Shown here in pieces: positions 35,340 through 43,560 of a stretch of DNA of 48,112 nucleotides; position 1 is the first letter of the stretch, and every line of letters starts with the position of its first letter. A model generated the notes under the pieces. That model saw nothing but the letters and a program-made list of their open reading frames with translations, was not told the origin of the DNA and searched no databases. This DNA is from Actinomycetes bacterium. GTDB taxonomy: Bacteria > Actinomycetota > Acidimicrobiia > Acidimicrobiales > RAAP-2. The stretch lies in contig JAKAZI010000006.1 in the NCBI GenBank assembly GCA_021809495.1, positions 1-48,112 of the forward strand, read 5' to 3'. Both the position numbers and the translations under genes were made by a program.

Positions 35340-35948
35340 ATCGCAACAGGACCTGGAGACCACCGCGTCAATGAACGTATTCGGGTAGAGACCGTACGGC
35401 TCATTGACAACGAGGGCAATCAGCGTGGCGTGATGTCGAGCCGAGAGGCGTTGGCATTGGCGCGGAGCTTGGATCTGGACCTCGTCGAAATCGCACCAAC
35501 CGCGAGCCCGCCGGTCTGTCGCATCATGGACTACGGCAAGTTTAAGTTCGACGAAGCCCAAAAGGCCAAGGAGTCGCGTCGCAAGACGATGAACGTCGGT
35601 GTCAAGGAAATGAAGTACCGGCCGAAGATCGGTCCGGGGGATTTCGACACCAAGACCCGTCTCGTTGAGAAGTTCCTGGCCGAGGGTCACAAGGTAAAGG
35701 TCACGATCATGTTCCGCGGTCGCGAGTCCGCGCACCCCGAATTGGGTCGCAAGATCCTCGACCGGATTGTCGAGAAGCTGGGCGACGGGGCGCGAGTTGA
35801 GTCCGCCGCGAAGATCGATGGTCGCAACATGATTATGGTCCTGGGTCCCGAAAAGCGGGTCAAGGCCAAGGGTGCCGATGCCGCGAAGGTCGAGGCATCG
35901 GTGGACGGGTCCGCGGATCCGTCGACGCAATCGAATGAGGAGGGCTGA
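35340..35948 (+). CDS. infC: Translation initiation factor IF-3
   Basis: About 202 residues. N-domain: HRVNERIRVETVRLIDNEGN; linker KFKFDEAQKAKESRRK; C-domain KEMKYRPKIGPGDFDTK and KVTIMFRGRESAHPELG. IF3 checks the initiator codon on the 30S subunit. The ATG at 35334 touches AAGGAG with no spacer, whereas the in-frame ATC at 35340 is 6 bases away, the ideal distance. infC is known for rare starts (AUU in E. coli, AUC in Myxococcus) that allow self-regulation, so ATC is preferred; starting at ATG would add two residues. The C-terminal tail is rich in A, S and D. Confidence 0.95.
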   Translation: MATGPGDHRVNERIRVETVRLIDNEGNQRGVMSSREALALARSLDLDLVEIAPTASPPVCRIMDYGKFKFDEAQKAKESRRKTMNVGVKEMKYRPKIGPGDFDTKTRLVEKFLAEGHKVKVTIMFRGRESAHPELGRKILDRIVEKLGDGARVESAAKIDGRNMIMVLGPEKRVKAKGADAAKVEASVDGSADPSTQSNEEG

Positions 35949-35949
35949 G

Positions 35950-36144
35950 ATGCCAAAGATGAAGACCGACAGCGGTGCGAAGAAGCGCATCAAGATCACC
36001 GGCAGCGGCCGCCTGCGTCGCCGCAAGGCCTTCCGTGGCCACATCATGGAGAAGAAGTCCTCGGTGCGCTCACGTCGGTTGGGCCGCGAGACGGACATCT
36101 CGCCGGGAATCGAGAAGAACATCAAGAAGATGTTGGGTCTGTAG
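35950..36144 (+). CDS. rpmI: 50S ribosomal protein L35
   Basis: 64 residues: MPKMKTDSGAKKRIKITGSG then RRRKAFRGHIMEKKSS, the standard L35 sequence. GAGGAGGG lies just upstream of ATG 35950, inside the end of infC. It starts one base after the infC stop. Confidence 0.97.
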   Translation: MPKMKTDSGAKKRIKITGSGRLRRRKAFRGHIMEKKSSVRSRRLGRETDISPGIEKNIKKMLGL

Positions 36145-36167
36145 GGAACGAGTGAGGAGACACTGAC

Positions 36168-36527
36168 ATGGCACGAGTAAAACGGGCGGTAAACGCCAAG
36201 AAGCACCACAAGGCAGTTCTCGAGCAGGCCAAGGGTTACTACGGTGACCGCAGTCGCACGTTCCGTGCGGCGAACCAAGCGGTACAGCACTCGGGCGTGT
36301 ACGCCTTCCGCGACCGGCGGGCACGCAAGGGTGAGTTCCGCAAGCTGTGGATCCAGCGCATCAACGCCGGCACGCGGCTTCACGGCGTGAGCTACAGCCG
36401 CTTCATCGCGGGCCTGAACGCCGCGGGCATCGAAGTCGACCGGCGCGTGCTGGCCGACCTCGCGGTCAACGACCAGGCGACGTTCGGCGCCCTGGTCGCC
36501 CAGGCGTCGGCGGCATTGGCGAAGTAG
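36168..36527 (+). CDS. rplT: 50S ribosomal protein L20
   Basis: 119 residues: [56 protein letters not shown]. An early 23S rRNA-binding assembly protein and, in many bacteria, a repressor of its own operon. GTGAGGAG precedes the ATG. Confidence 0.98.
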   Translation: MARVKRAVNAKKHHKAVLEQAKGYYGDRSRTFRAANQAVQHSGVYAFRDRRARKGEFRKLWIQRINAGTRLHGVSYSRFIAGLNAAGIEVDRRVLADLAVNDQATFGALVAQASAALAK

Positions 36528-36602
36528 GTCGCCCTGCTCGAATCGATCGGATCGTCACACCAGCGAGTACGGCGGCTCCGTCGGCTCGTCCAGAAACGCT
36601 CG

Positions 36603-37367
36603 TTGCGCTGGAGTGAACACGTCTGCGTCCTCGAGGGTCCCGATCTCGTGATCGCGGCCCTCGAGGCGGGCGCCGAGTTCGAGGCACTTTTCGTTGACAC
36701 CTCAGCGGCCGATCGAGCCGACCTGATCGAGATCGTGGCGAGAGCCGCTGCGCGGGGCGTGCGGGCGTACGGTCTTGATCCCGCGGTCCTCGCGAAGGTC
36801 GCCGATGCTCAGACGCCCCAGCCGATTTCGGCGACGGTGCGATTTGTGACGCCGGCGCTTTCGACACTGCTGACCCACGGTCTCACCTTGGTGCTGCACG
36901 ACCTGCGAGACCCAGGCAACGTGGGCACGATCATCCGCTCGGCCGATGCGGCGGGCGTCAGCGCGGTGGTCTTGACCGGACAGAGTGTCGATCCGTACAA
37001 CCCCAAGACCCTGCGAGCGACGGCCGGCTCGATCTTCCACGTTCCCGTCGCCGTCGGCGAACTCGACGCGACCCTGGCGCACTTCGAGGCGGCGGGGTCT
37101 CACACCTGGGCGACGGTCGTTCGAGGGGGGACCGAGTTGCTCGACTGCGACCTGTCGGGGCCGTCGGTGGTCGTTATCGGCAACGAGGCGGACGGACTCG
37201 ACGCCGCGTCGATCGCGCGGTGTCAGTCAGCGTTGAGTATCGACATGGCTGGTACCAATGAGTCGCTGAATGCGGGAGTCGCCGCGTCGCTCGTCGCCTT
37301 CGTGGCGAACTGGCAGCGCCTCGGTCGGGTGACGCCAGCGATTCCCCGTAGCCTTGGAGAGTCATGA
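36603..37367 (+). CDS. SpoU/TrmH-family RNA 2'-O-methyltransferase
   Basis: 254 residues from TTG 36603. SPOUT motifs: LVLHDLRDPGNVGTIIRSAD (motif 1), VVVIGNEADGLDAA (motif 2) and LSIDMAGTNESLNAGVAASL (motif 3). It methylates ribose 2'-OH in rRNA or tRNA. The start is doubtful: the same frame stays open and homologous-looking back to the rplT stop (SSHQRVRRLRRLVQKRSLRW precedes the usual VLEGP strand), but has no ATG, GTG or TTG; CTG 36534 is a candidate. ATGA overlap with pheS. Confidence 0.92.
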   Translation: MRWSEHVCVLEGPDLVIAALEAGAEFEALFVDTSAADRADLIEIVARAAARGVRAYGLDPAVLAKVADAQTPQPISATVRFVTPALSTLLTHGLTLVLHDLRDPGNVGTIIRSADAAGVSAVVLTGQSVDPYNPKTLRATAGSIFHVPVAVGELDATLAHFEAAGSHTWATVVRGGTELLDCDLSGPSVVVIGNEADGLDAASIARCQSALSIDMAGTNESLNAGVAASLVAFVANWQRLGRVTPAIPRSLGES

Positions 37368-38434
37368 ACGAACCGGATGATCAGATAACGACAATCAGCA
37401 CCGAGGCGCTGGCGGCGCTCGCGGCGGTGTCCAGCATCGAAGAACTCGACGAACGCGTTGCGTCGATCGTGGGTAAACGCTCGGCATTCGCCGCCGTCCA
37501 GAGGACCTTTGGCTCACTGGACCCCGACGAGCGGCGTGAGATGGGCGCCCGATTGCAAGAGGCGCGCCGCGCGGTGGAGAACGCCGTTGAGAGTCGACGC
37601 GCGCACCTGGGCGACGTTCAACGCTCGTCGATGTTGGAAGCGGATCGGCTCGACCTTGGTGACGTCGTCGTGGCCGCGCGGACCTGGTCCGTGACGGCCG
37701 GGCACGCGGGCCTGGTCGGCACGACCCAAGCCGAGCTTGAGGACGTCTTCGTCGCGATGGGGTTCGCCGTCGCCGAAGGACCCGAGGTTGAGAGCGACTG
37801 GTACAACTTCGAGGCGCTCAACATCCCACCCGCGCACCCCGCGCGCGGGATGTGGGATACCTTCTACGTCGACCTGGGTGAACCCGAGACGGTGGTGCTT
37901 CGCACGCACACCTCACCGACCCAGGTTCACCTGATGGAGGCGGCCGTGGCGAACGATGCGCTGCCGATCCACGCGGTGGCACCGGGCAGGTGTTACCGAC
38001 GCGACACGCCAGACGCTCGACACCTCGCAGCGTTCCACCAGATCGAGGGTCTCGTCGTGGACCGCAACATCACCTTCGCCGACCTCGCGGGAACCATCGA
38101 GACGTTCACGCGCGCCTACTTCGGTCCCGACATCGAGTCGCGATTGCGTCCGGCGTTCTTCCCCTTTACCGAACCGTCGGCGGAGTTCGAGATCACGTGC
38201 ACGATCTGTCGGGGCGCGGGCTGTCGGACTTGCTCGAACACGGGTTGGATCGAACTGGGGGGTTGCGGCATGATCGACCCGGCCGTGTTCGAAGCGGTGG
38301 GCATCGACCCGGACGCCTGGAGTGGCTTCGCCTTCGGCTTCGGCATCGACCGGTGCGCTCAGATGCGACACGAGCTCTCGGACATGCGCGCACTGGTGGA
38401 GAATGACGTTCGGTTCCTGGGGCAGTTCGCGTGA
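37364..38434 (+). CDS. pheS: Phenylalanyl-tRNA synthetase, alpha subunit
   Basis: 356 residues. Class II core: GFAVAEGPEVESDWYNFEAL (motif 1 region), RCYRRDTPDARHLAAFHQIE (motif 2), and GFAFGFGIDRCAQMRHEL (motif 3). The Cys-rich CTICRGAGCRTCSNTGWIEL stretch occurs in many bacterial PheS. An N-terminal coiled coil (about 15-80) would bind tRNA. It forms an alpha2-beta2 enzyme with PheT. GGAGA precedes the ATG. Confidence 0.98.
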   Translation: MNEPDDQITTISTEALAALAAVSSIEELDERVASIVGKRSAFAAVQRTFGSLDPDERREMGARLQEARRAVENAVESRRAHLGDVQRSSMLEADRLDLGDVVVAARTWSVTAGHAGLVGTTQAELEDVFVAMGFAVAEGPEVESDWYNFEALNIPPAHPARGMWDTFYVDLGEPETVVLRTHTSPTQVHLMEAAVANDALPIHAVAPGRCYRRDTPDARHLAAFHQIEGLVVDRNITFADLAGTIETFTRAYFGPDIESRLRPAFFPFTEPSAEFEITCTICRGAGCRTCSNTGWIELGGCGMIDPAVFEAVGIDPDAWSGFAFGFGIDRCAQMRHELSDMRALVENDVRFLGQFA

Positions 38435-40905
38435 AGGCGCCCCTGTCCTGGCTGCGCGAGTTCGTCGATCTGCCCGAATCCGTTGATGAGATACGCGAGG
38501 CGTTGGACGACCTCGGTTTGGTTGTCGAGGGTATCGAGCACGTCGGCGAGGGACTCGAAGACGTGGTCGTGGCCCGCGTCGACGAGATTCACGCGATTGA
38601 CGGCGCGGACCGAATCCGACGGGTCGTCGTCGACGCCGGCGCCGGGCCACTCGAGATCGTCTGCGGCGCATCGAACTTTCAGGTTGGTGAGCACGTTCCC
38701 CTCGCGCCCGTCGGCGCGGTGCTGCCCGGCGACTTCGCGATTGCGCGGCGCACCATGCGCGGCGTCGTGAGCAATGGCATGCTCTGCTCGGCGCGCGAAC
38801 TGCGCCTGAATGACGATCACGAGGGCCTGATGGTCCTTGACTCCATGATCGCGCCGCGGGTGGGCGAGCGTCTCGTGGACGCGCTCGGCCTCGAATCGGA
38901 CGTGGTGTTTGACCTCTCCATCGAGGGCAACCGTCCTGATGCCTGGTCGATGTTCGGCGTGGCGAGGGACCTCGCGGCCCGGTTCCAGCGACCGCTGCGA
39001 GAGCCAGCCGTGGCGACGCCGAACCCCGACTCGGTGACCGCCGATGTGGCGCGCGGCGAGATCGAAGCTCCGGACCTGTGCGGCCGGCTCACGGTTTCGG
39101 TGTTGCGCAACGTGCGCGTCGTCACGTCTCCCTCGTGGGTGGTGAATCGTCTCGAACGCGCAGGAATGCGGCCGATCTCGAACGTGGTTGACGCGTCGAA
39201 CGTGGTCATGCTCGAACTCGGCCAACCAACGCACCCCTACGACGCCCACCGGGTCGTGGGCCGGACCCTGCGAGTTCGCCGGGCCCGACCGGGGGAGTCC
39301 CTGGTGACTCTGGACGGTGTGACGCGGACCCTGGCGACGCCGGGCCGGGGCCTCGGCGACACGGGCGAGGACTGCGTGATCACCGACGGCGCCGACCAGG
39401 TGCTCGGGCTGGCCGGGATCATGGGCGGCGAGACCAGTGAGATCAGCGACTCGACGACCGAAGTCTTGCTGGAGGCGGCGTACTTCGACCCCATGACGAT
39501 CGCCCGCTCGTCGAAACGTCATGGACTGCGCAGCGAGGCGTCCAACCGCTTCGAGCGGGGTGTGGACCCGGAGCTGGCCCTTCGCGCGGTCGCGCGATTC
39601 GTGGCCGTCTTGCGCGAGAGTGTTCCCGACCTCGAATGGGTGGGCGCTCCAATAGACGTCCGTGGCGTCGTCCCGACGCCGTCGACGGTGACCGTGGGTC
39701 GCGACGACGTGGAACGCTCGCTCGGTACGGCGTTACCCGCGAACGCGGTGATCGCGAATCTCGAAGCGTTGGGGTTCTCGGTTATCGAAACGAACGACGG
39801 CGACCTGAGCGTCGTCGCGCCATCGTCTCGCCCCGACATCCGCACCGGAGCGGCGGGAAGAGCCGACGTCATCGAAGAGGTTGCGAGGGTGTGGGGCTAT
39901 CGTCGACTGTCTCGGCACACCCCCACGTGGTCCGAGCCCGGCGCTATGACCGACCGCCAACGGCTTCGCCGCCGCGTGCGGGCGATCGTCGCGGACGCGG
40001 GAACCTACGAAGCCTGGACACCGACACTGGTCAGCGAGTCGTCGTTCAGCCTGACCCACGACGGGTCATCGCCCGTTCGAATCACCAACCCGCTCGCCCA
40101 GGAGGAGTCGATCCTGCGTCCCACTATGGTGACGGGCCTCGTCGCTGCGTGGGGCCGAAACGTCGAACGAGGATTTCTGGACGTTCGATTCAGCGAGGTG
40201 GGTGTGGTGTTCACCCATCCCCGTGACAGCGAACTCGCACGGCGAACGCGTGGCGGCGCCGGTGGGTCAGTGGACCTCGCCCTGCCTCGGGAGAACGAGC
40301 GACTGACGGTCGTCTTGGGCCACAGCGACGACGACGCGTCTAGTGCGGTAGTGCTCTGGTCGATGGTCGCGAACCGGTTGGGACTGGCCGACGTGGTGGT
40401 GCGACCCGCGGACGCGATCGGGACGGGAGTTCATCCGACGCGGTCGGCGAACCTCGTGGATCGTGCGAGCGGCGCGATCGTCGGTGTAGTCGGTGAGGTC
40501 GATCCACAACTGATCGCGTCAGTGACGGGCCACCAGGGGAGGCGACTGGGCCTACTCGACCTCGACCTGGACGTGCTCGCTGACACCCAGGCGGTGGCGC
40601 GCCGCTCGGCGCTCGCCGTGGTGCCGAGCCGCTATCCGAGCGCCGTTATCGACCTGGCGTTCGTCACACCGCAGTCCGTGCACGCCGCCGATCTCGGCCA
40701 CGACCTCGCAGCGGCGTCGCCCCTCGTTGAATCAGTGACCTTGTTCGACGTGTACCACGGTGCGGTGCTCGCGCCGGGCAACCGCAGCCTCGCCTACACG
40801 ATCCGCCTAGGCGCCCCCGATCGGACACTCAGTGACGCTGAGGTGGCCGGTGCTCGCGAGACGCTCATCGCCGTCGGCGCTGACCACGGCGCGATTCTGC
40901 GCTAA
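38431..40905 (+). CDS. pheT: Phenylalanyl-tRNA synthetase, beta subunit
   Basis: 824 residues. Order: N-terminal strand MKAPLSWLREFVDLP, tRNA-binding OB domain (about 40-150, ending RELRLNDDHEGLMVL), B3/B4 editing domain (about 215-395, with HPYDAHRVVG), B5 domain (about 405-480), catalytic-like core (GLRSEASNRFERGVDPEL is in the B3/B4 end) and C-terminal FDX-ACB anticodon domain (about 730-824, RYPSAVIDLAFV). It edits mischarged Tyr. GTG start overlaps pheS (GTGA). Confidence 0.97.
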   Translation: MKAPLSWLREFVDLPESVDEIREALDDLGLVVEGIEHVGEGLEDVVVARVDEIHAIDGADRIRRVVVDAGAGPLEIVCGASNFQVGEHVPLAPVGAVLPGDFAIARRTMRGVVSNGMLCSARELRLNDDHEGLMVLDSMIAPRVGERLVDALGLESDVVFDLSIEGNRPDAWSMFGVARDLAARFQRPLREPAVATPNPDSVTADVARGEIEAPDLCGRLTVSVLRNVRVVTSPSWVVNRLERAGMRPISNVVDASNVVMLELGQPTHPYDAHRVVGRTLRVRRARPGESLVTLDGVTRTLATPGRGLGDTGEDCVITDGADQVLGLAGIMGGETSEISDSTTEVLLEAAYFDPMTIARSSKRHGLRSEASNRFERGVDPELALRAVARFVAVLRESVPDLEWVGAPIDVRGVVPTPSTVTVGRDDVERSLGTALPANAVIANLEALGFSVIETNDGDLSVVAPSSRPDIRTGAAGRADVIEEVARVWGYRRLSRHTPTWSEPGAMTDRQRLRRRVRAIVADAGTYEAWTPTLVSESSFSLTHDGSSPVRITNPLAQEESILRPTMVTGLVAAWGRNVERGFLDVRFSEVGVVFTHPRDSELARRTRGGAGGSVDLALPRENERLTVVLGHSDDDASSAVVLWSMVANRLGLADVVVRPADAIGTGVHPTRSANLVDRASGAIVGVVGEVDPQLIASVTGHQGRRLGLLDLDLDVLADTQAVARRSALAVVPSRYPSAVIDLAFVTPQSVHAADLGHDLAAASPLVESVTLFDVYHGAVLAPGNRSLAYTIRLGAPDRTLSDAEVAGARETLIAVGADHGAILR

Positions 40906-40916
40906 AACACGTGACC

Positions 40917-40922
40917 TATGGT
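40917..40922 (+). promoter_or_regulatory. -10 element of the thioesterase gene
   Basis: TATGGT, 8 bases before ATG 40931, which follows pheT by 25 bases. Near-leaderless spacing; no Shine-Dalgarno seen. Confidence 0.4.
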
Positions 40923-40930
40923 TGACCGGT

Positions 40931-41635
40931 ATGGCTGACGTCGAGTTCGCGCAACCCGGTGAGGGTCGACGCTTCAGCGCCCGCCGGCTGGTGCGCCTGA
41001 GCGACTGCGGCCCGAACGGGTCGTTGCGCCCCGACGGACTGGCCCGCTACCTCCAGGACGTCGCGACCGACGACTGGGACGACACGGGGATCGAGTCGAC
41101 TGATACCTGGCTGGTGCGGCGAACGTCGTTCCAGGTGGTGGACGGTGCTTCGTGGCCCCGCCTCGGGGACGAGGTGGTTCTCACCACCTGGTGCAGCGGA
41201 TCGGGCGCGGCGTGGGCCGAACGTCGCACGGACGTCGTGCTCGACGGCCACGTCGCGATTCAGACCGTCGCACTCTGGGTCCCGGTGGGTGTGTCCGGTC
41301 GTCCAGTTCGTGTCGGTTCGTCGTTCTACGACGCCTACGGCGAGGGTGCGCGGCGGCGGATTCCGGGTCGCATCGATCAGTCCGAGCCGGGTCCTGACGC
41401 CGTACGGCGCCCCTGGCCGTTGCGGCGTACGGACCTCGACGTCGTGGGTCACGTCAACAATGCCGCGCTGTGGTCACCCCTGGTGGACGTGGATCCGGAG
41501 CCAGTGCGCTTCGGGTCGGTCTCGTATCACGGGCCGGTCGAGTTCGGCGACGAGGTCACCCTCGTGTCCGACCGTGATCGATGGTGGTTAACCGTGGATC
41601 AACTCGTCCGCGTCGCTGGTGAATTTCGACGTTGA
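40931..41635 (+). CDS. Acyl-ACP thioesterase-like protein
   Basis: 234 residues in two hot-dog-like halves, as in FatA-type acyl-ACP thioesterases. First half: LARYLQDVATDDWDDTGIES, WLVRRTSFQV, and WCSGSGAAWAERRTDV. Second half: RRTDLDVVGHVNNAALWSPL, with the Asp/Asn/His-type active-site block (DVVGHVNN). It would release fatty acids from acyl carrier protein. The 3' end overlaps the convergent EamA gene by 48 bases. Confidence 0.85.
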   Translation: MADVEFAQPGEGRRFSARRLVRLSDCGPNGSLRPDGLARYLQDVATDDWDDTGIESTDTWLVRRTSFQVVDGASWPRLGDEVVLTTWCSGSGAAWAERRTDVVLDGHVAIQTVALWVPVGVSGRPVRVGSSFYDAYGEGARRRIPGRIDQSEPGPDAVRRPWPLRRTDLDVVGHVNNAALWSPLVDVDPEPVRFGSVSYHGPVEFGDEVTLVSDRDRWWLTVDQLVRVAGEFRR

Positions 41636-42484
41636 CGCCGCTCGGCTGGTGGCGATCACACTGCCGATGAGCACCAGCGGGAACCCGATGAGGATCCCGG
41701 TGGTGAGTGGCTCTCGCAGGAACGCCACCCCGAGCACGACGGCGAGCGCGGTGTTCACGTAGGTGACCACGACGCTGCGGGTCGAACCGACTTCCTTCAC
41801 GAGTTCGAAGAAGGTGACAAAGGCGGCGGCGGTGCACGCGACCGCGAGGATCGCGACGGACTCCCACGTCTGGTGATCGACGTGGTGGGGCCAGTGGGCG
41901 ATGCTCCACGGGAGCCACGAAATCGCGACCACGCCCGTGGCGCCGGCGACGACCGCGATCCCGGGAACCGACGCGAGCTTCGTCGCGAGGATGATCGGCC
42001 CGAGCGTGTAGCCGAACGCGACCACGAGCATCAGGCCGATCCAGCCGATCGATCCGCCGTGAATCCCCAGTCCGACCAGCAGCGCGACCCCCAAGGCGCC
42101 GAGCCCGAGCCCGAGGAGTCGACGACGACTGATGTGTTCGTCGGTGCGCCGCACGCGCTGGACGGCCACGGAGAACAGCGGTACGACGCAGATCAACAGA
42201 CTGGTCAGCGAACTCGTAATGTGTCGCTCCGCCGTCGCCATGAGATACCACGGCACGCCGAATTCGACGAACGCGAAGACGACGATCCACCAGAAGTTGC
42301 GCGCGATGGCGCGGAACTGGCCCCGGGCGATCACGAGCGGCAGGAGGAGCAACGAAGCGGGGCCCGTGCGACTGAGCACCAAGACGCCGGGATCGAGCTG
42401 GCGAACAGCCACCCTGATCAGCAAGTACGGTATGCCCCACAGAACCGCCATGGTCACAAAGAGCAGCCAACCGCGCCGAGACAT
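41588..42484 (-). CDS. EamA-family (DMT superfamily) transporter
   Basis: 298 residues with ten predicted membrane helices in two EamA repeats: the first begins GWLLFVTMAVLWGIPYLLIR, the second GWIGLMLVVAFGYTLGPIIL (about residue 147). Such proteins export amino acids or other small metabolites. It is divergent from argC with 65 bases between, and its leaderless -10 (TAGGCT) lies next to ArgR-type boxes, so a link to arginine metabolism is possible but unproven. Substrate not readable. Confidence 0.9.
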   Translation of the reverse strand: MSRRGWLLFVTMAVLWGIPYLLIRVAVRQLDPGVLVLSRTGPASLLLLPLVIARGQFRAIARNFWWIVVFAFVEFGVPWYLMATAERHITSSLTSLLICVVPLFSVAVQRVRRTDEHISRRRLLGLGLGALGVALLVGLGIHGGSIGWIGLMLVVAFGYTLGPIILATKLASVPGIAVVAGATGVVAISWLPWSIAHWPHHVDHQTWESVAILAVACTAAAFVTFFELVKEVGSTRSVVVTYVNTALAVVLGVAFLREPLTTGILIGFPLVLIGSVIATSRAASTSKFTSDADELIHG

Positions 42485-42490
42485 GTCGCC

Positions 42491-42496
42491 AGCCTA
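42491..42496 (-). promoter_or_regulatory. -10 element of the EamA gene
   Basis: TAGGCT on the minus strand, 6 bases before ATG 42484: leaderless arrangement, back to back with the argC promoter. Confidence 0.55.
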
Positions 42497-42512
42497 TCGG
42501 AGATCGTCCGAG

Positions 42513-42548
42513 TTGCACAAATCATCTCTCATGTGCATAAAATGACAA
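42513..42548 (+). promoter_or_regulatory. Candidate tandem ArgR operators (ARG boxes) over the argC promoter
   Basis: Two AT-rich copies of TGCAYAAA, at 42514-42521 and 42534-42541, are spaced 20 bases apart, close to the two-helical-turn spacing of paired ARG boxes. The second copy continues into an imperfect inverted repeat (TGCATAAAATGACA, 42534-42547). The first overlaps a possible -35 (TTGCAC, 42513-42518), the second the -10. argR is in the same operon. The match to the ARG consensus is partial. Confidence 0.55.
42538..42543 (+). promoter_or_regulatory. -10 element of the arg operon
   Basis: TAAAAT, 6 bases before ATG 42550, no Shine-Dalgarno: leaderless. A TTGCAC -35 candidate lies 19 bases upstream. 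It overlaps the second ArgR box. Confidence 0.6.
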
Positions 42549-42549
42549 T

Positions 42550-43560
42550 ATGCGAGTTGGAATCATCGGGGCCACGGGTTACGCCGGGGCGGAGGTGCTG
42601 CGCCTTTGTCTCACCCACCCGGCCATGGACGTCGTCGTAGCGACCGGCGAGTCCAACGCCGGCAAGGCGGTAGCGAGCCACGTGCCGTCACTCGCGGCGC
42701 TCGCGCCGACGATGATCTACGAGCCGACTGAGACGGCCCTCGACGCTCGACTCGACGTCGTCTTCGTGGCACTGCCGCACGGACACAGCCAGAGGATCGT
42801 GCCCGAACTCTTGGCGGCGGGGGTCATGGTCGTTGACCTCGGCGCGGATTTCCGCCTGACCGACGCCGACGAGTACGAGCGCTGGTACGGCCACGCGCAC
42901 CTGCGGCCCGACCTGCTGGCGCGTTCGCGGTACGGGTTGGTCGAGCGCCACCGCAGCGAACTCGTCGACGCGCAACTCATCGCCGTGCCGGGCTGTTATC
43001 CGACCGCGACCTCGTTGGCGCTCGGCCCGTTCGTTGACGCGGGCGTCGTGGAGCGCTGCGGCATCGTCGTCAATGCCCTGAGCGGGGCGTCCGGCGCCGG
43101 CCGGGGGATCTCGGACCGGTTGCACTTCGCTCGCATGGCGTCAAACGCCGAGGCGTACGGCCTGTTGAACCATCGACACACCCCCGAGATGCAACAAGAG
43201 CTCGGCGCGCAGCTGCTCTTCACCCCGCACCTCGTGCCGGTGAGCCGGGGAATGTTGGTCAGTGCGTACGCACCCTTGACGGGGGGAGAGCCCTTCGACC
43301 CGCTCGCCCTGTTGCACGACGCCTACGACGATGACCCCTTCATGGTCGTGTCGCCGGAACCACCGACCCTGAAGGACCCGGTCGGAAGCAACCTGTGCTT
43401 CGTTTCGGCGCGCATCGACGAACGAACCGGTTGGCTGCTCGCCATGAGTTCGATCGACAACCTCCTCAAGGGCGCGGCCGGTCAGGCCGTCCAGGCGTTC
43501 AACGTCGCCTCGGGACTCGACGAGACGCTCGGCCTGCCACGAAGCGGCGTGACGCCGTGA
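42550..43560 (+). CDS. argC: N-acetyl-gamma-glutamyl-phosphate reductase
   Basis: 336 residues. NADP-binding N-terminus VGIIGATGYAGAEVLRL; catalytic cysteine in AVPGCYPTATSLAL; NALSGASGAGRG follows. It reduces N-acetylglutamyl phosphate to the semialdehyde. First gene of the arginine operon. Its stop overlaps argB (GTGA). argJ, which usually follows argC in actinobacteria, is absent. Confidence 0.97.
   Translation: MRVGIIGATGYAGAEVLRLCLTHPAMDVVVATGESNAGKAVASHVPSLAALAPTMIYEPTETALDARLDVVFVALPHGHSQRIVPELLAAGVMVVDLGADFRLTDADEYERWYGHAHLRPDLLARSRYGLVERHRSELVDAQLIAVPGCYPTATSLALGPFVDAGVVERCGIVVNALSGASGAGRGISDRLHFARMASNAEAYGLLNHRHTPEMQQELGAQLLFTPHLVPVSRGMLVSAYAPLTGGEPFDPLALLHDAYDDDPFMVVSPEPPTLKDPVGSNLCFVSARIDERTGWLLAMSSIDNLLKGAAGQAVQAFNVASGLDETLGLPRSGVTP

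Noticed and set aside
36528-36602. A programmed stop-codon readthrough joining rplT to the methyltransferase
   Set aside because: The TAG is in the same frame, but L20 ends at its normal length and no readthrough signal is visible. A rare start codon is a simpler explanation.
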